This document shows positions 28,201 through 40,200 of a stretch of 64,000 nucleotides of DNA, piece by piece. The translations under genes were made by a program, and so were the position numbers. Under the pieces are notes generated by a model. That model saw only the letters and a program-made list of their open reading frames with translations, was not told the origin of the DNA and ran no database searches. Within the stretch, counting starts at the first letter, position 1, and each line of letters opens with the position of its first letter. Source of the stretch: Odontocerum albicorne (Eukaryota > Arthropoda > Insecta > Trichoptera > Odontoceridae); contig OX463842.1 of NCBI GenBank assembly GCA_949825065.1, positions 29,388,672-29,452,671 of the forward strand, given 5' to 3'.

Positions 28201-31200
28201 TAAACTATTTCTGTTTGTTTTATACAGAGTGGCCCAGAATATGGTGCATATTTGTTTCATCCATATTAGTAATATCACGTACGACCTTGCAACGAATTTT
28301 ATAGCTTGACTTAAAACTCTATTCCTATAAAATTCAAGTTTCTTTGTACAAGATTTATATGAAGTATATTTTTCTTACAAGGCTAGATTTCGCGACTAAA
28401 ATGTTTGAACAGTTCTCTGGGTTTAACAACACTCTTTTCAGACGAAGAACATTTCCATATATTGTAAATAAATGGCTTCGTCAATAAGCAAAATTGCTAT
28501 TATTGGAGCGATGAAAACCCAAGATTGAAACACCAGATACCACTCCATTGTGCATGAGTTACAGTGTGGGCAGCCATGTAAGTGTCGAGAATTATCGGTC
28601 CTTATTTCTTTGAGAATATTCGAGGCCAAGCAATAACAGTTATTCGGAGCATTAAATTCAAATGCTGAGTTTTGACTGAAATTGCAAGAATTTCAAGGGT
28701 ACAGTTCAAGGACGTGGATTCCACAGAATGAAGCTATTTGTCACACGGCCAATAACAGTTTGTAAGTGGTTCAAGAGATGTTCCCCAAAAAACTGACTTT
28801 GTGAAGGAGTGACATTGTGTGGCCACCATGAAGTCCTGATTTGTCTTCACTCGATTTTTTTTTGTGGGGATATCTAAAGAGTTGAATGTATGCAAATAAT
28901 CCCATGACTATGACTAGATCGACGTGATACCTCGGGAAACATACGGGCACGTGCTTCAAAATTTTCTAGACAGATTAGATGAATGCCGTCAACGTGATGG
29001 TGGTAATCTCGTACTCATTATTTAAAAAAAAATCTAACCTTTTGTTACATGGTTGCAGTAATTTAAGTTGATTACAACAAACCATTGTCTTATTATGAAT
29101 TTTTCAAAAGTGATTGTTACACTGTATGCTTTTTTCTTTTGGAATATTTTTTTATTTATCATTTAGTATTTTTAAACATTTTTTTCTAAATATAAATATG
29201 TTATGTTCTCTGATTTTGATTTAATCTTAATTGATTTTTTATTTTGTTTTAAATTTAGTTTTATACTTAGTTTTTGCTTTTAAACTTGGTTTTTGTTTTT
29301 GTGTAACTATTATTATTAGAATTCATTCAGCACACAAGCTGAAATAAAGGTATTATCTTTATAAACCTCTCTTCTTATATTTTTTTATAACAATTACTTA
29401 TTATAAGATTGGTTTCTGATGCATTGCAAGAAGAGTTCTCACGAGTTTATGAACAGTTATAAGATCACAGAAACTTCTTTATTGTTACTTCATTCTTGTT
29501 TTTTATTATTTTTTTAAAAGAAAAACATGACAAGTTAAATATATACTCATATGATAAGACAATACCTTCAGAAAATTTAATAATTGTTAAAATTTGAGGG
29601 GGATAATAGCTCAGTGCAGGTTTTTGATCTGGTTACATTCTACATAGCCTAGTGCATTAACTGCACAACCAAGTATATCTATTTATACTTCATTTATCTT
29701 ATGCACTATATGGGTAAAAAATATACCTAAAATTCAGAATCTTTACAAAATTTAATGAATATGGAGTATTTGTGTCTTTTAATGCATTAATTTTAAAGTT
29801 AAATTGAGTCATTTAATGTACTTATTTTTTTCAGCGTAAGCTTGTTAAACCTCAAACGCAAGATAAAGAACAGTCCTTAGCTGATCGCATTATAGCTTTA
29901 GCAGTTGATCGTAATTTAGCGGAACTTAAGTCAAAACCTCCTGCAGTGTCGAGTACTACTACAACACGTGCAGCTCCTAAAACCACTACAACCACAACTA
30001 CAACAACTACAACTACTTCTACAACAACCACTACGACAACTACAACACCAGCTCCTACAAGAAGTCCAATTAGAAGTGGAAAACAAATAAATATCAGTAC
30101 TAAAGATATTCAAACAAATATAAACAATTTAAATTTGCCAACATTATTTAACAAACAACAATCTCAGAAACCTACGCCATCTATACAGGATGATTTGATT
30201 TCATTCCAAAATGATGCTAAACTATTACAATCCTTGTTAGCAATTACAGGGCAAGACCCCTCAAAATTCAAATTGCCAGCTTTAATGACAAGTCCTAGAC
30301 CTAGTGCAAGCTCTGTTCGCAACTCAGTGATTGACACAGCTGACCTCAAATTGCTGCAGACAATATTAGCATCTCCATCTCCATTAAAAGAAAACGATCG
30401 TCTTAAACACATAGCTTCCAGTGCTCGACCAAATGTGTTAGTAAATGATAAAAAGGAGCAGAAAAAGATAAGTGTGAGTACAACAACTGTACCTACAACT
30501 ACTAAGACTCCGTTGAAAAGCCCTACAACCCCATCAATAGAAGACGATATTAAGAATTTCCAAAAGGATACTCAGCTCCTTCAAAGTCTCCTGAAAATTC
30601 AGGGAACTGGAGACTCAACTAAAGGACAACTGAATCTAGCAGGGTTAACTGGTGACAAGGCTTTGGCAACATTATTGGGGCAATCCGACAAACCAGTAGA
30701 TGTAACAAATGCTCCTATTAAATTAAGTACTGAATATGGGAAGACCAATGATGCTCTCCTAGCTGCATTGTTGAAGGAACAAGGTATTGGACCAACAACT
30801 CCCCAAGAGCAACTGAAATTAGCTGTGAGTATATATTTAATATTTACATCTGTTGACGATTTTTATGACATTTCTAGTATTTTTCAATAATTTCAGTGTA
30901 TCAGATAATTCTTATTTCCTTTCTCAGCTCTGTACATTGATAATAATGATTTTATTTTTGCAAAAGAAATAAAATGTACAATATTCCTGATAATAATTTC
31001 TCTGAAGTATAAATATATATATAAAATGTTGAGACATAAATACAAAATTAAAGGTGTAAAATAATAAAAACAAACCATTCTCATCAAATAGATGCCCTAT
31101 ACACTGCACTAGTATATTGCCACCATATTGCAGCAGAGCAGGGTATAACTTCTCCCATTAGATTCCTCATATTGCTTCTATTACCTTCAGTGTAATTGTT

Positions 31201-34200
31201 TATTTATTTATTTATGATATACGAGTATATGACAAGAAATTTTATAAATACACAATTTCTGAAAAAAACAACAGGTAATTTAATGTGGACACAACATTTT
31301 TGGATCTGGTTTTGTGGCCTTCCATTTGCCGTTTTCCCAGTAAACCAGGATTTTACCTGTATCTTACTGAGGACAGAGGTTTATACGTGTATAATTATGA
31401 CTTGTGGGAAAACACTTCACACTCCAAAACAATACTGAAAAAAATAGCAATACTAAAACAGAATACAAGTAATCCAAAAATCTCGATTTCCTAATAATTA
31501 ATTTGCTATCCCAATATATTACCAATTCTATTCTTTTAATGTCTCTCAACCATGTTTTGACCTTTGCCAGGGAATCTTTCTATTTCTGAATTATTGCTCT
31601 CAACAGATTTCCAATTTGTATATCGTCGTTTAGCTAACAACACCGCGTAAGTCATTTTTGTTGATTTTACAGGACGACGAAAAAACTGCTTATTTTATAG
31701 AATTCAAGAGGAATTGGACTGCAGTTTTAATAAGTGCGATATTTATGGATAAACACTTCATTTCAATACATTTAAAGGCGTACTTCAGTTGAGCTTCATG
31801 CTTCATTTCGACTTGAGCTGTGTTTACTAAATATAAAATAGTCTTAAGCTGTGTTACCTGTAGGATGACGCTAAGGGGTGGGGTGATGCTACCAAAAATG
31901 TATAAAATTCAAACATGACTTTTATTTTCTATCCAGTATTTTGTTTCCAACAGCAGGTACGAGTATTCTATCTGCTTACACACATTAGGAAAGTGCCTAC
32001 ATACATAATAAGTACCTAATATTGTAACATAACTCTTACACTGCCTTACAAACTAGGTTTAGGAACTACGTGTATGGTACAATCACATCACATCGAGATC
32101 AATTGTTTACTCCTAGTCATTTTATATAATGGTAATGGGAGATAAAGAACATTTTCACTAAATAACATTATTGAGAGTAGGTAATGTCATTTTAAAAACA
32201 GAAAAATATATTAGAATGATTATTTAAATGACTTAGTAAAATTATAGCTTGTCTTCTTTACTCACTAGTCAAGCATTTGTTCAATCAGTTCAGTTGCGTT
32301 TTCTAGTCGTTCCTTTAAGTTAAATAAATTAAAAACTCGAAGAAATAGTTTAATTTAAAAAAAAATATCATTGCATAATATTTATTTAGTATGTGGTAAT
32401 TCATCTTAGAAAGAATGACAGCTAGATGGCAATACGCTTTTTAAATCTTGCATCTCGGTATTTTCGGTCTGAAATGGGTAATCGAGATGTGTACAATTTC
32501 AGAAGTTGATTTATTGACTTGATATTGTGAATTGGTTTGGGACGTTGCGGTAAAGGCTGTTATTCACCATCGAAATTAAGTTTATACCATATTGTGCCAT
32601 TAGGTCTGTACTCCAACATGCGTAAATCTATAACCACAGGGTCACCTGCCTTCTTACCGGGACGAATAGATTTATAAACCAAATCTTTCGTTAAATCGGT
32701 GAAGAAAGAGTATTCCAAAAGTTGAGATTCGTAAGGCATAGGACCTTTCCTGGCCGTCTTGGTTATAGATGCATATGTTGGCCCGGTAAATAAATTTCTT
32801 TACCTTTCAGTTTACATTCAATGGCGCTGTGCATAGAATCGCATTCCACATGGGTGTGACCTTTCTCTAGGTACTTTTGAGTAATAACAACTTTTTTTCT
32901 ATTGAGAAGCGCAAAAGGGCATTGCTCAAAGTGGAATTGCGATTCTGAGCACACCATCCATCAGAAAATAATATAACAGGCAATTTTTTTAACCTCAAAG
33001 CTTATCTATTATAAATGATCAAGTAAGCAAGATGCAAATACTGAGGCTTCAAGCGTGCTGTTCGATTCATCAAACCAATAGCACATCACTTCTTTGTTTG
33101 CCAAGTTGTACAATGTGAAATTGTGGACACATACGAGTAGTTTAGTTTTATAGTAAATAGCACTAACTTGAAGATCTACTGTGTGAATACATGACATATT
33201 TCTGCTTGTGCATATGATTTATCAGTGATTTTTTTTTCGTGACTTGATCTTTTTTTGTTATGTGTTGCACGTACTCTTCGTCAGTAATGTTTCCAGTTTT
33301 ATGGCTACAACAAAGGTCACATTGATCTTTCTTTGGATAAAACAGACTCAAGTTACGTTTTAAAAATATATGATCAAATTCAAACACACTCTTTGGTCGC
33401 ACGTCTCTTTGTATTTCTTATACAAGACGGTCATATTTTGGAAAATTGGATCCAAATATTCCCTCGGCGTACATGCGCGGCAGTAATGGGACGACATCTT
33501 TGGAAGACCTGCTAATAAGTTCTCTAAATATTCTTGAGCATCATTTTACTTCGGTGCTCTTCGTCCTTTCTGAGAAGTTGTAGAATCTGGAGGCATGGAA
33601 CAATTATTTTTTTCCTACCAGTATCTAATGAACCACTCCTTGTAGCCAAATGTAGCCAAGAACATTTTTTACGTACTTCGTAATGTTGTTTATCGATAGT
33701 TAGAAAATATGTACAGCTTTCAGTTCTTTTCGATTCTTGATTTTTTGTTATCTTCTTTTCAATTTTCAAAACATGAGAGCAGACAAATGCTCTCCGTTGG
33801 TCCCTGTTCATATTATTCCAGAATGTAAATAAATGTTTTCGTGACTTTTCACTTATTATTCCACGTGTTCTGAGTTTTGGTTTATTGCAAAACTAATAAA
33901 GCATGGTGGTTCCAAAGACCGAGCAGGCTTGAATACGTCTTGCATCACTTTAAATTTGTCATTTTGACTTGCCTTTCTGTCTCATCTGTATCCTAAATAA
34001 CTCTCACCTTTCATCCTTAGCTCATTATTTAGTTTTCGTTGCCATTTATTTGGATTCTTTGTAGCCTTATTTTGGCGTTGTTTATTTTCCAACACATCCC
34101 CGTAATAGGGAACATCACTGAGAACACGACTTTTTATGGAGCAAAAAGTTGCAAGTCGAACACAATATTATGACGGAATGAAGACTTGAGCGGTGTTGTC

Positions 34201-37200
34201 GAGGAAACGGACTTGCGCGGTGTTACATTTTTTTAAATAACGGCCTTTTAAAAGCTAAAATTTCTAGAATCTCGTTGATGGTTCGACGCGCGCTAAAAAG
34301 ATCTATCCAATGACATTCAAATGTGAAAACCGTTAATTTTCGACTTGTGCGGTGTTGTTAGCTAAGGGACGATATTCTGGGAGCCAAGTAACTGAAGAAT
34401 CTTTGAGCAAATGTTTTGTTGACTCTGGAGTCTGGATTTCGTAACATCAAAACCCACTATGGCCCTAGTTATACAAAATATGCTTGTGAAATATGCAGAT
34501 GGCTCTGTGCCGGTTTTAACATTTTAAAATACCCAGGACATACGTTTGTCTAACATCTAAAACATCTGTTTCTTGGAATAATCTTTCTGAAGGGTAGCTT
34601 GTATAACATTATCATCTCTTTTCATTAATTTAGTTTTGAAGTTTTTTGAATTCCACAAATCTTTAACAAAAAGCAGAATTTGAATTGAATCTAAAAAAAT
34701 ATAAGATTGTGAATTGTTTCCTAAGCAAATTTCTAAGATTTGATGGATTTTATAATTATTGGATAATTTCATAAATACCTTTCCTTTAGATAAATCAAGA
34801 GGCATCCACTTCATTTTAGAGATTACAAATAGTTTTCAACAAAGAAATAAAATGAAAAATAATTTAATCTTTTTTCCTATGAATGGAGGAAGTTATATTC
34901 TTTTTTTTTTTCAAACAAAATAAGTTTTGAATTTGGAATCTGCATAGAAATATTACTATCTATCTAACATAAAGAATCCAAATAAAATAAACCATGAGTC
35001 AAGATTTGAAAATAGAATTTTTTATTTATAGATTAACATTTTTGTATAAAGAAACACTGTTTTAGTGAATGTTTTTAGTTCAAGGTGGGATTGTTTACAT
35101 CTATATTACATTTTTGGAACTCAGAATCACTCTGGTTAAGTATCATCCTCAAAAAGAAATTAGTTTTGCTTAAAATATGAGTTTTTCATTGGACAAGGGG
35201 TACTTTAGATTTACATGTTTGACAAGTGGTGTTTTGGAACTGTATGAAATAGACAAGGTGAACTTTATTTATTCTCCACAATCTTGTCATTTTTATAGAA
35301 ATACAATAAATAATATACATTTCTCTCTTTAGTATCTTGTTATTCACAAAGTATTAATCTTATTTTTCGTGACTTCTTTTTACACTTGATCATCAGATTT
35401 TTTTTTTAATTTTTCATTGAATAAGTTAAACTTTTTGCATATGGATGGTACAATATATTTTTTTCAATAGGTTTCGAAGCAAAACTTCACATAATAACTA
35501 TGGAATAGACATGGGTTGTTTTGGAAATAATTTTCCGATGTCTAGCGCCAAAGTGAAGTGCCTCTAAATCTAGGCTGCAATATTGGATTTGGATCACTGT
35601 ATAAGGAGCAGTTTGTTTCTGTTTTACATTTTCAAATATCTTCTTGACAGTTTTGGAGGTGTTTTTGAACTCTTTAACCTTGATTATTTGATAGAACAAT
35701 TTGATTTGAGTTCAATGATACCAATATCTTTATATCTTAATTTCGTAGCTAAGAGATATTTTGGATCTAGATACTTTGTGTGATTGGTATATTTAAGACT
35801 GGAGATGTTTTTGAACTATTTGATGTATATCCATGGATATACAAAAAATCAAATAGTCAAAATAGAGGGTATATCGTATAAAAGTACAAAGAAAATATAT
35901 AAAACAACTAATGACCACAAATGAAAATTTAATATTTTGTTTGTCACTAAACTTTTTACTTCTGTAGTATATTGGAGTTTCATAATCTTTTATATTTAAC
36001 GAAGAGTTACTTAAAAATATTTTTTTAAATATGACATTTGTTTATAGGCTTTACTAAATCAAGTTGTTGTCACTCCCAAACCCAAGCCAAGAACAACAGC
36101 TAGACCACGAACAACTCGTCCCCCACCACCCCCTCCCAGGCAATCAAGGCCTATCCTTGATGGGTTATCTTGGTTGTGGCAACAGTGGCAGGAGACCGGC
36201 AGTGGGAGGGGAGGATCTGGGTCAGGACCAGCTACGGGGTCGGCTCCTAGTCGTCCTCGACCCACTTCAGGTGGAGGCGGAGGGTTCCTCTTTGGGTCAG
36301 GACCATTTGTTGGCAATGCTGATGATGGTGAGAGCGAAGCAAGACCCACCAGACAAAATTTTAACAGGGTAAGTTTTTTTGTTCAGCTTTTTATTTATGA
36401 GTAACAGAGTAATAATTACAAATTCAATTAATTAAAGCAGTCTTTATTGAATTATTATAGTTAATTGTTTTAAACTTCAAGACAAAATCCATTTTTGTAA
36501 TCACAGGATAAAGTTGAATCAAATAATTATAATTAATAAGTACACACATCAATAATATTATAAAGTGGGTAGACTTTTTTTGAAGTTGGTGGACTTTTAA
36601 CTATTGACATTCATGTTAATTCAACATTTTTATATGTAATGACTAAAATGCCTAAGACATTTAAACAATAATGTTCTTGAGAATTGTATTCAGGTTTGCT
36701 GTTTAAAATTTGCTCTTCATAAAAGTAATTTCTTTTCATATAGTGGTAGTTTTAACAACTTAAAATATATTTAGTATAATATTCTTTAAAAAAATGAAGA
36801 GTCCACGAATATTTTTATTGTTTTTCTTTATTACTTTGATTTAAATTTTGAAGTCCCAAATTTATGTTTTAAAAAAAAACTTATCAATGCATGCATAATT
36901 TTCCAGTGTGTTGAACAATGTCACTAACCAAGTGAACACTGATTAGGAGACTTAAAGCAATTTAACATTGAGGGAGTGATATTCACAACATCATTAGAAT
37001 CCATAAGTTTGTTAATTATATTAAATTCTCATCATTATTCACTCCGACTTGCTTGTTTTTGAAATACAGTTGATTAAATTTTATCTGCTTTGACAGCTTA
37101 TTAACTTGCCTTTAAAAAATGCACATTTTTTGCTTTTATTAGTGTTTAGCTCTTTTCCAACACATACATTGAAATGGAAAAATGCTTATTAACAAATAAT

Positions 37201-40200
37201 ACATGCAGATTACGATGCTGAATAAGACATTTTAAAATGTAATTGAATATTTGTGTTTTAACAACATGAGAACTAAAAACCCAATAATATGGGCTTCTCA
37301 TATAATATGGGAACATCTGAAAAATTATATCAAGATGCTCGTAGCAAAATTTTATAATAATTTCTTATATGTGTCTAATATAAGGATTGATAAGAGGTTT
37401 AAAAGAATTACATTTTGTTTTTGGATAATGGTGAACATTATTGAGGGATTAAATAATTTGTCGATTAGGTGCCTCTACCTCCACCGCAAATAGTGGATTC
37501 ACCAGAAACGGGCCCGGGTAGGGGTCAACTAGTCACAGCCGCCATTAATGTAACCAGAGCATTCTCACAGTTTCTTGGAGCAGCTATTCAGGTTCAAAAT
37601 AAATCATATATCACTCAGTTGTAAAAATATCTTTTTCTTCTTCTGTGAAATGAATATATATCATCCATTATTACTCCATTGTTGTTGTCATTAAAAAACT
37701 CAGAGAACCAGCTAGATTTATTTCTGCATGAAATTTGTCTTGGATATTGATTGAGTTATGAACTTTGCACTGTTTGAGTTTTAAATTGCATGCTTTTAAT
37801 TTTTTGATCTGGTTGGTGAGTAATATTGAAGGGGTATTTTAATACTTAATTTATTTTAATTACTGTTGTATCTAAAAAGCAAAACTTCTGAAAATCATAA
37901 AATAATCTTTATACGAGTAACTGCCAGATGCCAAATACTTGAATTTTACTACTTTTACTTAAAAAATATTCTTCATGATTATCATTCTCCTAAATTGTAG
38001 TGGTCATAGTTACTACTTTTTTTTTACCAATAACTTATCAGACTCTTATATATTAACATCCAAAAATATATAGTTTTTTATAAATGCATCTGTGTTGCCA
38101 TATTACAATATTTTGTTATAATTTATCTGCTTCAAGAATAGATTATGGTATTTTAAGTTTTTTTTTATAAAATATAAAATTTACTATTAATTCAAGAAAT
38201 GAGGTTTTGTGATATTACTTCATGTACCTTGTTAAAATGCAGTTCTTTCTATTGTAAACCTGTCAAATGTTGTCAAGAACTTTCTCCATAATTTACATTA
38301 CCATAAAACTTTTCTTAAAATTGAACAGTCAAATTATTCAGCAATGAAAATTCTACATTTAAAAACAAGCCATCAAAAGAAGTATACTTATTGCGCATTT
38401 GCATGTCATCACGCCGAGCCCTTATGGGTCAGGCAAACAACATATAGTATCTCCAAACTTTCGCCTTCTTCATATTCATATATTTCATCATGTACTAGTC
38501 GTACTAGTTATAACATACTTCTTGATTTAACATCTTTCAAAATCAGGTCTATTTGATCCAGACATGTTTTCTACAGTCTACCTCTTTCACGCACACTTTG
38601 CACTACTGACTTGTGTACATCTCTTAGTCATTCATTCTCTCTATGTATCGAAACCATCTTAAAGCTCATATCTTCATCTTAAAAAAATCCATTTTATCCA
38701 TATATTTATTTTTGATGTTTTCATTCTGCCTTCTTCCATACATCTCTCATCATTAAATTATAAATCGAACCAGTTGAATGTACTCGTACATCATCATTCA
38801 GTTGGATGCTTGATATTTATTAGTGATGTGAGAGAATGGCATATTTAAAATTTTACCAGTATGTAAAACATTCTTTTAAAATACTTAAAATTAATTTGAA
38901 AACAGTTCATTTTATTATTTGAGATAAATTATACGATGTTTTGAAATTATGATATTAATACGAGTATGTTACTTTGTGTTTTATTGTGCTAATGTTTTTA
39001 AAGTGTACTTTTTTGTGTTAAAATATTGAAATTCGGTGGAATGAGATGAGCCTATTAGGAGTTTGTTTGTTTCTCATTCTGATAAATTGTTTCTAACAAA
39101 AAAATATTTTTTTAAATATATATTTTATGAGCACAATTACCAAGATTAATAGGAATTATCAAGACCAATAAGTTAAATTTGAAGTGATTAGTAAAAAAAA
39201 ATCATGTTGAAGTTTGGAAAAATAAAATTGATCATTGAAATTAAATACTTTATTACTAAATTATTATTTCAATTGACTGTTCAATTGTAAATGGGAATAT
39301 TGAGAAAGAAAATTGTTTTTAATCATTAAGTAATGTTAATAAATTGTTCTTAAAATCTATAAAAATACATTTTTTAGTTAAAAAAATTAGTTTTACAAAT
39401 AACATTATTAATTTTAAATATTTGATGATATTAAAAATTCACTATATTTGCTTAATTTTATTCATATTTCTGGAATACAAATTAAAGTGAATTATATTAT
39501 ACTGCTTATGAAATGGTAATATTTATTTATTTTATGGTTACTGTTTTTTTTTAGTATTTTTAGGGATTATTTTTTTCATTTTAATATTTTGCTTGCTTGA
39601 CTTGCTACAAGTGAATTAACCATAAGTTTTTAGATTCTGGTACCTGAATATTAAAAATGTTGCTTATTTTATTCTATAAGTTTTCCTGAGGAGCATGCGA
39701 AACGCACATACTATTTTGTTTATTGCTTTTATTCAATATTGATTCATGCTTTTATTTCCTGTAAAACTATAGAACAGGCAACACAATTAATTCATGTGTT
39801 TTATTTTTTGTGCTGTGGTTGCCTTGTTATAAAGTATGCTTTGTTAAATTTTTCTAATGTTTTTAGGGAAAAACATAATGTTTTACGTTTCATAGTTTTT
39901 GTGCACAACCATGATTTTTGCATAATAATTGTATTAGAATAGTTTTTTATTACTTCGTAGTACTTGGTTATGATTCTTCGGCTTGAATAAATATAGCATT
40001 ACCATATCCCTAAAATATGAATCAGTGAGGTGAGAGTTTCATAGTTAGTACAATATATTTACAAAATCATTTAACAACCCACATACATGCTCTCATACCA
40101 CTATGCATTGTACTTATTGTTTTTTGTTTGTAACAGGGGGCAGCTCAAACTTTCCAAAATGTGGTGAAAGCAGGTCAGAAAGTCGCCGGGAATTACTACA

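Larger units (their letters stand above)
25208..29834 (+). other. Intron 7 (4.6 kb), a cluster of three DNA-transposon remnants
   Basis: Begins with a strong gtaagt donor and ends with a T-rich acceptor. It carries a piggyBac pseudogene, a deleted mariner and a Tc-like remnant in that order. The rest is AT-rich with no coding signal. Confidence 0.65.
30825..36047 (+). other. Intron 8 (5.2 kb)
   Basis: Contains the 2.75-kb TIR transposon and the nested palindrome. A minus-strand open frame at 34557-34814 has no family match that I recognise. The rest is AT-rich. Confidence 0.6.

Noticed and set aside
29931..30113. Minus-strand Ser/Cys-rich open frame
   Set aside because: Antisense of the poly-Thr tract of exon 8.
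34557..34814. 85-codon minus-strand open frame in intron 8
   Set aside because: Considered as part of a P-type transposase or of the nearby transposon, but it lies outside the TIRs and shows no clear motif.
36059..36372. Other open frames, on both strands, over exon 9
   Set aside because: The GC-rich sequence lacks stops in several frames. Only the frame joined by splicing fits its neighbours.
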